Below, in pieces: positions 27,174-35,818 of a DNA stretch of 64,000 bases. This stretch comes from VAZQ01 sp963721005 (GTDB taxonomy: Bacteria; Pseudomonadota; Alphaproteobacteria; Rhizobiales; Xanthobacteraceae), in contig CAVRHR010000003.1 in NCBI GenBank assembly GCA_963721005.1, positions 1,736,001-1,800,000 on the forward strand, in the 5' to 3' direction. Under the pieces are notes generated by a model that was not told the DNA's origin, searched no databases, and saw only the letters and a program-made list of their open reading frames with translations. Position 1 is the stretch's first letter; each line of letters starts with the position of its first letter. Made by a program: the position numbers and the translations under genes.

Positions 27174-27397
27174 GCGGTTTCGAAGCTCTCCACCCGGGCT
27201 GCCGCGAGCGCCTGCCGCGAGAGTGACGATGATTACCGATCGTGCCTCCATCAGGGTACGAACACGCCGACGCGCTGGGCCGCACGCGGAAATGAGCCGG
27301 AGTCTGGGTGACGATCTCACCGTCGGCGCTGACTGAGCGAGGCCGATCGGGAGTGCGGATCACGACGGCCTAATAAAAGTGCGTTTGCGCGATGCGG

Positions 27398-27515
27398 GCG
27401 TCTGCAATTGGCCCCAGCCGGAAATGGTCGGGGCCACGGCCAGAGTCCGCTCATCGGGGTGAACCGGAAAATATTTGCTCGTTTTGAGCCTTACCGTTCA
27501 TGACCCGAAGCCGAC
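27398..27515. repeat. Family A repeat, copy 3
   Basis: CCGGAAATGGTCGGGGCCAC, AGAGTCCGCTCATCGGGGTG, AACCGGAAAATATTTGCTCG and TTATGACCC-like tail match the copies at 5756 and 25019. Flanking 27174-27397 and 27516-27659 hold no gene that I can support. Confidence 0.7.
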
Positions 27516-27659
27516 CTTCGGCGAAGGCCGTAGTTGAAAGCGTCGGGGCCACAACCATCTGGCCCATCGGGCTTGCAGCGGCGCTCCCAGTCTTTCAGGC
27601 CACCCGAGGTCCAAAGGCTATCAGCGCACGTCTCCGCTTTTTCCGCGTGCACGCGGCGA

Positions 27660-28178
27660 TTACGCCACCGGTGAGCTGGCATCTATGAACTCCTCGATCT
27701 CGCGGTCGCTGTTCAGGCGCACGACCGGAACCTCTGCACCATACTGGAGACGCTCGGCCTCGATGCATGGCCGGCGGTCAGCGTTGTAGCACCAGACCTG
27801 CCGCATCAAATCCCAATCGAACTGTTCCGGGCATCCTTCGGGCAAGTCGGGCCGCGTCCGGTCGCGATCGAAGGCCGAACGCCAAAGGACTCGCCAGAGG
27901 CAGAGCCAGCGCGGGCGCACGATGACGATCAAGGTATCGGCGCGCGCCAAGGTCAGGTCGAAGGCCAGACCCGAGAAGCCGCCGTCGACAACCCAACCTT
28001 CGCTCGCGATCGCATCGGCGACGCGCACACGAAAGCTTGCCCTGTCAGATTGCTTCCAGCCTGACCGCCAGTAGAGCATATCAAGATGCACCACCGGCAG
28101 GCCGAGCTTTCGCCCGAGCCTCAGCGCAAGGCTTGTCTTGCCGCTGCCCTGGCAGCCAACAACGACGATTCGGCGCAT
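27660..28178 (-). CDS. P-loop NTPase, adenylate-kinase-like (topology-modulation type)
   Basis: The likely start is the ATG at 28178 (MRRIVVVGCQGSGKTSLALR), placing the Walker A motif GCQGSGKTS at residues 8-16; the frame continues to an ATG at 28229. About 172 residues. 'LPVVHLDMLYWRSGWKQSDR' and 'WVVDGGFSG' with 'ARADTLIVIVRPRWLCLWRV' match the FlaR / AAA-18 group of small nucleotide kinases. The substrate is unknown. The gene lies downstream of a TctC remnant and is not obviously linked to it. Confidence 0.8.
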   Translation of the reverse strand: MRRIVVVGCQGSGKTSLALRLGRKLGLPVVHLDMLYWRSGWKQSDRASFRVRVADAIASEGWVVDGGFSGLAFDLTLARADTLIVIVRPRWLCLWRVLWRSAFDRDRTRPDLPEGCPEQFDWDLMRQVWCYNADRRPCIEAERLQYGAEVPVVRLNSDREIEEFIDASSPVA

Positions 28179-28286
28179 GACACGGCTCAAATGGGGACTC
28201 TCTTCGGGCTGTGGCGGTTCATCGGGCATGGTTTGACGGAAGACAACGGATTCGGAGTGCGGATGTCAGCCCGCGGGCCGTCCAGC

Positions 28287-28644
28287 CTACTCCTTGATGT
28301 TGGCCGCCCGGATCAACTTGCCCCACTACTCGGTTCCTCCGACGATGAGCTTGCCGAAGTCGGCGGGCGAGCCCCCGACGACCATTCCGCTCAGCGCCGC
28401 AAACCGCGCCGTGATTTCGGGTTTGGCGAGAGCAACGTTGATCTCCCTGTTGAGCCTGTCGATGATCTCGGCGGGCGTGTTCTTCGGTGCCATAATGCCA
28501 GTCCCAGCGCTCGAACTCAAAACCAGGCAGGCTATCGCCGACGGTCGGAACGTCTGGCAGCGCATCGGAGCGCGTCGCGGCGCTCACCGCCAGCGCGCGC
28601 AGCTTGCCTGGCGGTTGAGCCGCCGTGCCCCGGCGAATGCTCAA
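28287..28644 (-). pseudogene. C-terminal half of a TctC/Bug solute-binding protein, degraded
   Basis: The first segment reads 'GKLRALAVSAATRSDALPDV' and 'PTVGDSLPGFEFERWDWHYG'. After a frameshift near 28490 it continues 'GIMAPKNTPAEIIDRLNREI' and 'FAALSGMVVGGSPADFGKLI'. A stop replaces a Glu codon just before WGKLIRAANIKE, whose own stop is at 28287. So there is one frameshift and one nonsense change, and the N-terminal half is missing. It lies directly behind the LysR gene at 28654 on the same strand. Confidence 0.8.
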
Positions 28645-28653
28645 CAGTAACCC

Positions 28654-29656
28654 CTAAGAGACCTTTGGCTTCGGCGAGCGTGCAACTCGACCCGCCGGCT
28701 TGCCGGCAACCGATTTCGCGACTTCGCGGACACAGGTTAGGAAGCGTTCGACCACCGGGCTGAGAACTCCGATTCCTCAGCGTGACGATCCCGACGGACC
28801 AAGTAGTGTGCAAATCAACCGGTAGCGGCGTGAGGGTGTAATGGTCGGCAATCAACCGCCGCAGGACGGAGGTCGCGAACATTCCGAGGTACGGACCGCT
28901 AGCGACCAGACGGGCGCGAAGGATTATGGAGTCCGTAGTTATTATCGGCTTGGGCCTGGTGAGGCCTTGGGCTCGGAAAATCTCCTCGCCCTGCGCGCGG
29001 TTCCACGAGGTGGGTCCCACCAAAACCCACGGTTCGCCGATCAGCTCGGCAAGATCGATTTTGCGCCGGCGGGCCCATTTCGAGTGAGCCGCCGCCGCAA
29101 CAATCGCTGCATCGTCGTGCAGCATTTCCACCTGCAAGTCATCCGCGGCCTCATCGTGAGGCCTTACATTTACAAGCACGAGCATGCAGTCATATCTTCG
29201 CTCACGCAACCCCCGGAACACCTCCGTATGATCAATCAAATTAGTGTGCACCTCGATGAGGGGATATTGCTTTGAAAACCGTTGAATGACATCGGGCAGA
29301 AGCGTGAACCAAGGCGTCTCCATGCAGCCGATCCGCACTTCTCCTGTGGTTGCATCGGACAGAAATTCGATATCTCTGATGGTCTGCTTCAACTCATCGA
29401 ATACCGCAACGCTGCGTTTGAGGAGCGCGCCACCGTAGATCGTCGGCTCGATGCCCTGGGCGCTGCGATCGAGAAGCCTCACGCCGAGCGCGTGTTCGAG
29501 ATCGGCGATGACCTCGGAGACGGCGGGGTGGGAAACACCGAGGTGTCGCGCCGCCTTCGCCATGCTGCCGTGCTGAACGACCGTCGAGAAGACATGCAAA
29601 TCCCGCAGTTTCAGGCGGCGGCCGATCTGACTCTCCCAGTCGATCTTTCGAAGCAT
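28654..29656 (-). pseudogene. LysR-family regulator with a C-terminal frameshift
   Basis: From the ATG at 29656 (MLRKIDWESQIGRRLKLRDL) the frame gives the winged helix ('GVSHPAVSEVIADLEHALGV') and nearly all of the effector domain to 'IVTLRNRS' at about 28766. There an extra base shifts the frame. Taking it out gives LSPVVERFLTCVREVAKSV and a basic tail ending at TAG 28654-28656, the normal LysR end. As read, the frame instead runs on to 28532 through the TctC remnant with about 70 foreign residues. Only the last helix is affected, so partial function is possible. Confidence 0.8.
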
Positions 29657-29778
29657 TAGGGAAGTCCTTTCAGGGATGAAATTAGACAGAGAATTCCCCT
29701 TATAGCACGATCGGCGTAGATAAAAATCCGAACCGACCAACAAGGCCGGAGGACCCGACCTACTGAGGGGGCATCATC
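29657..29778. promoter_or_regulatory. Divergent LysR / TctC control region, second copy
   Basis: Holds CTTATAGCACGAT at 29699-29711 and ATTAGGGAAGTCC at about 29654-29668. Both resemble elements in the other divergon (CTTATGCCACGAT at 4085-4097; ATTAGGGAGTTCTCC near 4104-4118). Likely LysR operators, from comparison of two regions only. Confidence 0.4.
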
Positions 29779-30762
29779 ATGAAACTTCCGCGCCGCCAAT
29801 TTCTGCATCTCGCCGCGGGCGCTGCCGCGCTCCTTCCCATATCGCGGCTCGCCAACGCCCAGCCCTACCCGTCGCGGCCGGTGCGCATCATCGTTGGCTT
29901 CCCTGCCGGCGGGATAGTTGACCTGTTTGCGCGCCTGATGGGTCAATGGCTGTCGGAGCGATTGGGGCAGCAGTTCGTCATCGAGAACCGGACCGGTGCA
30001 AGCGGCAATCTCGCCATCGAGGTGGTCGCCAAGTCGCCGCCTGACGGTTACACGCTTCTCATGATCAGCTCGAGCAACACGATCAACGTTGCGCTCTACC
30101 AAAACCTCAAGTTCAATTTCATCACCGATATTGCTCCGGTCGCGAGTCTCTACCGCAATGCGCCGTCCGTCATGGTGGTGAATCCGTCGTTTCCGGCCAA
30201 AACGCTACCGGAGTTCATCGCCTATGCCAGGGCCAATCCGGGCAAGATCAACATGGCGCACGCCGGTCTCGGTAGCCAAAACCATGTCTGGGGTGAACTG
30301 TTCAAGCTGATGGCGGATGTCGACCTGGTCGGTGTGCCGTATCGCGGCCAGCTGGAAGCCCTGACCAATCTGTTAGGCAGTCAAGTGCAGGTTACCTTCG
30401 ATCCTCTGGCCAACTCGATTGAGCACGTCAGAGCCGGCAGGCTCCGGGCGCTGGCCGTGACCACAGCGGTGCGATCGCCGGAATTGCCGCACGTCCCCAC
30501 TGTCGGCGAATTCGTTCCGGGATTTGAGGCAAGTGGCTGGCAAGGGATTGGCGCGCCGATGAACACGCCTGCGGAAGTCATCGATATCCTAAATAAGGAG
30601 ATCAACGCGGGTCTGGCCGATACCAAGATGAAGGCGCGTTTCGCCGACGCGGGCGGCTATTCGCCCTTTGTAAGCTCGCCAGCCGAATCAAGAAACTTCA
30701 TCGCGGATGATGTCGGGAAATGGCGCAAGGTGATCCGGGCGGCGAACATCAAGGCTGAATGA
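29779..30762 (+). CDS. TctC/Bug-family periplasmic solute-binding protein
   Basis: 327 residues behind GAGGGGG. The N-terminus is a Tat signal (PRRQFLHLAAGAAALLPISR) cut near ANA-QPY. The mature part starts 'YPSRPVRIIVGFPAGGIVDL' and has 'VPYRGQLEALTNLLGSQVQV' and the end 'WRKVIRAANIKAE', the full Bug pattern. A Tat signal in place of the Sec signal of the paralogue at 4188 suggests export in folded form. No transporter membrane genes are in reach. The ligand is unknown. Confidence 0.93.
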   Translation: MKLPRRQFLHLAAGAAALLPISRLANAQPYPSRPVRIIVGFPAGGIVDLFARLMGQWLSERLGQQFVIENRTGASGNLAIEVVAKSPPDGYTLLMISSSNTINVALYQNLKFNFITDIAPVASLYRNAPSVMVVNPSFPAKTLPEFIAYARANPGKINMAHAGLGSQNHVWGELFKLMADVDLVGVPYRGQLEALTNLLGSQVQVTFDPLANSIEHVRAGRLRALAVTTAVRSPELPHVPTVGEFVPGFEASGWQGIGAPMNTPAEVIDILNKEINAGLADTKMKARFADAGGYSPFVSSPAESRNFIADDVGKWRKVIRAANIKAE

Positions 30763-31146
30763 GGCTCGGAGCCATCTTGGGCCAATTGTTACGCTGCTGC
30801 AATGGATGCAGTGACGAACGCTTTCCAGACGAGGAGACAGATTTTGAAGTCGATCATGCCCTTTCAGGCAATTAACGAAGTTATGGCTTAGGACTACGGC
30901 GAAGGGCAAAGAATGGCGGAATGGTGGAGAAGGGTAATGGGAGAGTCCTACCAGGCCTCGGCGACGCATCACGGTGCAGGCTTCACCGATGATACCGCCC
31001 TAATCTGGGAGTGGTTCGCCGTCGTGCGTCGCTTCTGATGCCGTGACGGCGGAGGCACAGTGGTTGCCGGGTTGCCGAACAATCGCGTCCGAGCCGGCGC
31101 ACGAGGCATCTTCACCGTCAATGCAAACTTAAACAAGAAGGTCGCA
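30763..31146. other. Intergenic, no gene seen
   Basis: 384 bases between the TctC and GFA genes. Short frames on both strands lack ribosome sites and recognisable residues. Confidence 0.4.
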
Positions 31147-31602
31147 ATGCCTGTACTTCATGGAAGTTGCCTGTGTGGTGGTGTCAAGTTCGAAATTGCC
31201 GGACCGCTGACGCCTCCGAGCAATTGCCATTGCTCAATGTGTCGCAAACAGCAAGGTGCAGCATTTCGCAGTCGAGCGCGGGTGCGCGCCGCCGACTTCA
31301 AATGGGTTCGGGGCGAGGATTTGGTCAAATTCTACCAGTCGACGTCCGGCACGTTCCGGGGATTTTGTGGCGTCTGCGGTTCTCCGATCATCAATAAGTT
31401 TGAAGCCCGCGCCAAGGCGGCGGTATTCCGCCCTGCTGCTGTTTCGGAATATGGGATTGCGCTTGCGACACTTGATGACGACCCTGGGGTGCGCCCAGGA
31501 TCCCACTCATTTGTTGGCAGCAAGGCACCGTGGTTCGAAATCACCGACGATCTGCCGCAATACCCAGAACTTCCTCCACCCTACTGGACGACGCGCCTTT
31601 AG
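31147..31602 (+). CDS. GFA-family (CENP-V-type) zinc protein
   Basis: Start at the ATG at 31147, after AAGAAGG; the frame opens at 31060. 151 residues: 'MPVLHGSCLCGGVKFEIAG', 'NCHCSMCRKQQGAAF' and 'FCGVCGSPI' give the Cys sets (CxCG, CHCxxC, CxxC) of glutathione-dependent formaldehyde-activating-like enzymes, with two zinc sites. The activity is not certain for most members. Monocistronic. Confidence 0.92.
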   Translation: MPVLHGSCLCGGVKFEIAGPLTPPSNCHCSMCRKQQGAAFRSRARVRAADFKWVRGEDLVKFYQSTSGTFRGFCGVCGSPIINKFEARAKAAVFRPAAVSEYGIALATLDDDPGVRPGSHSFVGSKAPWFEITDDLPQYPELPPPYWTTRL

Positions 31603-31820
31603 ATTCGGAGGGCGACCGGGCCGCGGACCTTGGGGATGAATTTACGATCTTTTTACAGCGCGAGAGGCGGCTTGTGGCCCATTGCAGAAGGTCCGCCGAC
31701 TAAGAAGGATGTCTGCTTTCGGTAGCAGACCAGACTCTCAGTTTCACCTTTGGAAGATCCGCATGAAAAAGCTCCGGCCATCTCTGACCGGCGCTCTCTG
31801 AAGTTGGTTGTGTCGATGCG

Positions 31821-32110
31821 TCAGGTCGAGACAGTGGCCGATCTCTGCGCCATTGCGAGCGCGAACCCGAAGTAGCCGACCTGGGCTGCCACGAGCCCGA
31901 TGATCGATTGCGCGACGTACCCGGTCCCGGCTCCAACCAGCAGGATGACGAGGGCTGCCGGGACCATGATGAGCACCCTGAACATCCCCAGGGCCGCCCC
32001 GACCAGTAGACCGCCGACTCCCGCGAGGGCGAGGGGAAGTGGGCCGCGATCCGGTCGACCAGCGTCCAGGCCGTCACTGTGATGGCGAAGGCCAGGGCCG
32101 CCGTCACCAT
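31821..32110 (-). pseudogene. Small multi-pass membrane protein, frameshifted
   Basis: From the ATG at 32110: MVTAALAFAITVTAWTLVDR, IAAHFP. A run of four C bases (32033-32036, read as G on the plus strand) then breaks the frame. With five C the protein continues 'LALAGVGGLLVGAALGMFRV', LIMVPAALVILLVGAGTGYV and FGFALAMAQRSATVST with a stop at 31821-31823. The restored product has about 96 residues and three to four membrane helices with glycine-rich faces. No family recognised. The homopolymer position makes a sequence error possible. Confidence 0.55.
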
Positions 32111-32132
32111 GAACTAGTCAAGTCACGACTAC

Positions 32133-32726
32133 CTAACTTTGCTCCCCTATCACGTCTAATAACGTGCAGCGACTTTCTGCCCTCCCGATCGCGGAACTGA
32201 TCGGGCCGTCCAGGGCCGGCAGCCGGACCTGCTTAATCGACTCCAGCGCGTGCGCATGCTCTTTCGGGGAGCCTTTGCATTCATCGTATTGGCCAGCCGC
32301 CGTATAGGCACCCACCACCAGCAGGTCGCGGCTGGCGGAGACGCGTTTGTGGCCGGTACCAGCCGGCAGAATGACGACGTCCCCGGCGCGCAGTGCGACG
32401 ATCTTGTCGTTCCGGCCGCTGAAACGGCCACGCGCGTGCCCGCGGGCGATCCCCAGCACCTCGTGGGTACCGGAGTGATAATGCAAGAAGTCATGGATGC
32501 CGTTGCGCCACGAATCGCTCCAGCCGTTGGATTCGAAGAGCTTCTCGAGCACCGCCGCCGGATCCGGAGCGTGGGTGAGACGCACCGGGCTGCGATAGTG
32601 GATGAACGGCAGGGTCGGATTGTTGGGTATGCGCAAGCGTTTCTCAGCCGGCGCCGAGGGGCTTATTGGATAGCAGTACCGTTGGTTGTGCGCGGTGATG
32701 TCCTGGCAATGCGAGCGACGATTCAC
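32133..32726 (-). CDS. Cupin-fold protein (YjlB-like)
   Basis: The frame opens with GTG at 32726, whose last two bases start the TGA of otsA (GTGA overlap), implying translational coupling. The recognisable part starts about residue 32: 'RIPNNPTLPFIHYRSPVRLT'. It is followed by 'FLHYHSGTHEVLGIARGHAR' and 'LRAGDVVILPAGTGHKRVSA', the two cupin motifs with His ligands in HYHSGTHE and GTGHKR. About 197 residues. Function unknown; coupling to trehalose synthesis is seen in the sequence but unexplained. Confidence 0.82.
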   Translation of the reverse strand: MNRRSHCQDITAHNQRYCYPISPSAPAEKRLRIPNNPTLPFIHYRSPVRLTHAPDPAAVLEKLFESNGWSDSWRNGIHDFLHYHSGTHEVLGIARGHARGRFSGRNDKIVALRAGDVVILPAGTGHKRVSASRDLLVVGAYTAAGQYDECKGSPKEHAHALESIKQVRLPALDGPISSAIGRAESRCTLLDVIGEQS

Positions 32727-34141
32727 TGCATTCCTGCGGGGGGCATCCGCTCAACCCGACTTAAGGCGGTGGGTTTACGTTCCAGTTCGCTGAGAAATCG
32801 GGCTACCCATTGCTGAATGTCGTTTTGTGACAGCACCTTAAAAAGCGAGTTGTGGCGCTCGCGACGTTCATTTAGGGACATCGAGAGCGCCTGCCCAATC
32901 GCAACCGCAACGCTATCGGGATCATAGGGATTAACTAGCAGCGATGCCTTGAATTCACGCGCCGCGCCAGCGAAATGCGAAAGGATGAGTACGCCCGGAT
33001 CATCAGGATTCTGCGATGCGACATATTCCTTGGCAACCAGGTTCATACCATCACGAAGCGGGGTCACGAGCCCAACGCGCGCCGCACGATAGAGACCGGA
33101 CAACGTGGAGCGACTATAGGCGCGGTTAACGTAGCGGATCGGTGTCCAGTCTGCCTCCCCAAAGGCGCCGTTGATTCGTCCCGCGGCCGAACCGATCTCC
33201 CGCTCGATATCGGCATATTCCGGAATTTCGGTCCGGCTTTTGGGCGCGATCTGCAGGTAGGTCACTTTGCCTCGCCAATTCGGCTGCGTCTTGAGGAAGC
33301 GTTCGAATGCCGAAAGCCGATTCGCGATCCCTTTCGAGTAATCGAGTCTGTCGACACCGATGATGAGGGCGCGGTTAACCAAGCTTTCCAGCACACGCTG
33401 GACGAATGGCAATCGTTCTGAACGCTGGGCAAGATGGGCGAAGGCCGTGGTCTCGATACCGACCGGAAAGACGTCTATCCGCATTGTCCTGTCGCCGACC
33501 ATGAAATTAAAATCATGGCTGTGCAGACCACATTCGCGCGTGAGATATCGGCTGAAATTGAAGGCGTCGTCACCGGTCTGAAAACCGACCAGGTCGTATT
33601 CGCAAAGCGATGGAATAAGACGCTCGTGGTTGGGCAACGCGGTCAGTATTTCCGGCGGTGGGCACGGGATGTGAAGGAAGAAACCGATGCGGTTCTTGTG
33701 GCCTCGCTCGCGCAGCGCCTTGGCAAGTGGCAGGAGGTGATAATCATGCACCCACACCAGATCGTCCGGCTTAAGCAGCTCGTGTAGCTCACGCGCGAAG
33801 TGATCATTGACACGCAAATACCCACTCAAATCGCGGCGCGAGAACTCGGCGAGGTCGACGCGATAGTGCAGGATTGGCCAAAGCACGCGATTGGCGAAGC
33901 CGTTGTAGTATTCCTTGTGGTCCTCTTTGGAGAGGTCGAGGGTGATGTATGTGACTTGGTCGTGTACGACCTTCTGTGTTGCGATCTTGGTCTGCGTAGT
34001 GACCTTCCCACTCCAACCGAACCAGAGGCCGGCCATGTGCTTGAACGCAGCGTTCACAGCCACTTCAAGCCCGCCGGCGCGCTGCGCTGCGTTCTTCTCC
34101 GGAATGGCAACTCTGTTCGACACGATGACGAGTCGCGCCAA
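32723..34141 (-). CDS. otsA: Trehalose-6-phosphate synthase
   Basis: 472 residues, GT20 family, joining UDP-glucose and glucose-6-phosphate to give trehalose-6-phosphate. 'ARLVIVSNRVAIP' at the N-terminus, 'GLWFGWSGKV', 'VWVHDYHLLPLAKALRERG', 'GFFLHIPCPPPEIL', 'DRLDYSKGIANRLSAFERFL' and 'LRDGMNLVAKEYVA' are the family landmarks and include the active-site Arg/Asp/Lys. The start is TTG at 34141 with GGAGG well placed upstream. No otsB lies adjacent. The product is cytoplasmic and serves osmotic and desiccation stress. The cupin gene overlaps its end. Confidence 0.97.
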   Translation of the reverse strand: MARLVIVSNRVAIPEKNAAQRAGGLEVAVNAAFKHMAGLWFGWSGKVTTQTKIATQKVVHDQVTYITLDLSKEDHKEYYNGFANRVLWPILHYRVDLAEFSRRDLSGYLRVNDHFARELHELLKPDDLVWVHDYHLLPLAKALRERGHKNRIGFFLHIPCPPPEILTALPNHERLIPSLCEYDLVGFQTGDDAFNFSRYLTRECGLHSHDFNFMVGDRTMRIDVFPVGIETTAFAHLAQRSERLPFVQRVLESLVNRALIIGVDRLDYSKGIANRLSAFERFLKTQPNWRGKVTYLQIAPKSRTEIPEYADIEREIGSAAGRINGAFGEADWTPIRYVNRAYSRSTLSGLYRAARVGLVTPLRDGMNLVAKEYVASQNPDDPGVLILSHFAGAAREFKASLLVNPYDPDSVAVAIGQALSMSLNERRERHNSLFKVLSQNDIQQWVARFLSELERKPTALSRVERMPPAGMQ

Positions 34142-34337
34142 AAACTGTCCTCCAAGCTCCTCGACAGCGCAATCGCGGTTAGGATCAACCTAGCCTTAGA
34201 ACAGCTTTCTGGGAAGCTCCCATAATGCACCGGATTCTCGTTGAATGTTCTTCGCAGACGGCCATGGATAAAGGCGGGCTCTTTGGGCGCCAATTTTTCT
34301 TGGCGAGGCGATGCCCGCCGCTCATGGCGCGCCTACG

Positions 34338-34538
34338 CGCGAGTTCAAGCTTGAGGCTGTGCGGCTGATCAAGGAGCGAGGCGTCTTGTATGCGCAGGCT
34401 TCGCACGATCTTCGTGTGCATCAGTTGCAGTTGCGGAGTTGAATGAAAGCACTTGCGGACCCGCAGCATTCGTTTCCCGGCCAAGGTCAGATGAAGCCCG
34501 AGCAGCTCGAGATCGCGCAGCTCAAGCGCGCGAGGTCG
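34338..34538 (+). pseudogene. Remnant of IS3-family orfA
   Basis: Reads REFKLEAVRLIKERGVLYAQ, 'ASHDLRVHQLQLRS' stop, then 'MKALADPQHSFPGQGQMKPEQ' minus its middle and 'LEIAQLKR', followed by a 2-base insertion. It is about 85% like the intact orfA at 48769-49059 and is in the opposite orientation. No orfB part follows. It is an old deletion remnant of the same IS type. Confidence 0.75.
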
Positions 34539-34668
34539 TCATACCAAGCTCAACAGCGAGCCCTAGTCTTCGGCGTCGTCGGGGCATTGGCGTTCAAGGT
34601 TATGACGCGAGGCGCGCGTCGCGGGCTTCATCTCGCGCTGAGCGATTTCGGCGACAATGGAATGCCCC

Positions 34669-34911
34669 TCAGACAGACCGAGTGATCTGGCCCGACATCA
34701 GCGCCGCCATATGAAACACAAGCGGTACGCGAGCCGTATCGCCGGACTCTGCCGCATCGAGCACAGCCTCTGCAGCAGCCTGCCACAATTCGTGTCGTTT
34801 GACAGTTTCTGGTAGTGCGAGAATGTACCCGCCGACATCGGCTAAAGTCCCTAGCCACCGATTCCCGTGCTCGATTTCGATCGGACGATCCAGCGGTCGA
34901 TTCCACGAGAC
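34669..34911 (-). CDS. Small conserved-looking protein, start codon unclear
   Basis: An 80-codon open stretch reads VSWNRPLDRPIEIEHGNRWL, GTLADVGGYILALPETVKRH, ELWQAAAEAVLDAAESGDTA and a short end. The pattern W-N-R-P-L-D-x-P-I...LAD-x-x-x-Y-I-x-x-LP recalls a small family common in Bradyrhizobium, whose start would be ATG two codons before W. Here that codon is GTC and no ATG, GTG or TTG exists in frame before a stop. It may be a gene that has lost its start. Confidence 0.45.
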   Translation of the reverse strand, partial: VSWNRPLDRPIEIEHGNRWLGTLADVGGYILALPETVKRHELWQAAAEAVLDAAESGDTARVPLVFHMAALMSGQITRSV

Positions 34912-35526
34912 CTGCTCGCTCCACGCAACTATAACACCCCCCTGTCAGGCTACCCGGCCGAACAAAGTTAACAATTGGTATATGGCGGAAATACGAGGCG
35001 TTGGGTGATAGGATAGTAGGTCGCGATCTTGGCGCGTGACCGCGGATCGTTCCTTGCCATTGAACGTTCGGATCATCAGGACTTGGACGCACTCGGTTCA
35101 TCCAATGGATAAACCAACTTTGGGCTATACTCTCGCTGTGCGCGGTCTACGCGCCCGATGCGCCACCACTCGTCAACGAATGCGCGAAGGACCAAGCGGC
35201 CCATTTCGCCAGACGAACATTTGCACTGAGCTGTCCAGCTAGTATTTGCCCGTTCACTCCGTGCGTCGGGTAAAGCGTCTATCGCTTGTAAGGGTAGTCA
35301 CGGATATTCCGCACCAGATCGCCGCAGTCGGAAGGTTTGGAGAACCCGGCCGCGGAGAGAGTACTTCTGCTCTCGATCCTTTGGAGGTAACGTTCTAGCC
35401 AACGAAGGATTGATCGGTCAATGTACCCGACACCCGCTTGACGTACACGGCACATTGGAAGAGGCTAAAGGTCGACCGAAGCCGTCGTCACTATTACCGT
35501 ACCCGTCAGAAAGTGAGGGGCACAGG
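34912..35526. other. Intergenic, no gene seen
   Basis: About 615 bases. Frames up to 68 codons occur but show neither ribosome sites nor protein-like composition. The promoter for the gene pair at 35527 should lie in the last 150 bases. Confidence 0.4.
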
Positions 35527-35817
35527 ATGGCCGAGCGTCCGAATCGCTTCTTCGTCACGATCGTGGCGCCCGACAGGCAGCGCCTGCAGGACGTATTCGG
35601 CCGCGATCTCGATCTATTCGCGGCCCGCTCGGACGAGTTGGGGCACCGGGTCGATGGTCTGATCACACTCGAGGACGTAAGAAAGCTGGTCGAGGCCGGA
35701 TACCAGGTGACGGTGTCCGAAAGCGCTCAGCTTCGGCGCGGGCACCGATTTATCGGGGCCGACGAGTGGATGAAGGACACGCTCAGCGAACTTGAGCGAC
35801 AACGGAAACAGCGGTGA
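35527..35817 (+). CDS. Propeptide-like small protein paired with M14 carboxypeptidase
   Basis: The ATG at 35527 has GAGGGG upstream and gives 96 residues (the frame opens at 35410). 'FFVTIVAPDRQRLQDVFGRDL', 'DLFAARSDELGHRVDGLITL' and 'EDVRKLVEAGYQVTVSESAQ' give beta-alpha-beta-beta-alpha-beta with an L-x-x-L-x-x-x-G-Y/F-x-V end. This resembles the domain that precedes the catalytic part in many M14 carboxypeptidases. Its stop is one base from the carboxypeptidase ATG. I infer a separately made inhibitor or folding chaperone of the enzyme. There is no signal peptide. Confidence 0.7.
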   Translation: MAERPNRFFVTIVAPDRQRLQDVFGRDLDLFAARSDELGHRVDGLITLEDVRKLVEAGYQVTVSESAQLRRGHRFIGADEWMKDTLSELERQRKQR

Positions 35818-35818
35818 C

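Noticed and set aside
28532..28653. C-terminal extension of the second LysR protein (about 40 extra residues)
   Set aside because: The residues come from reading the TctC remnant in the wrong frame after a one-base insertion; the restored frame ends at 28654.
34628..35101. 157-codon minus-strand frame rich in Arg, Ser and Cys
   Set aside because: It overlaps the better small frame 34669-34911 in another phase and shows no protein-like pattern.
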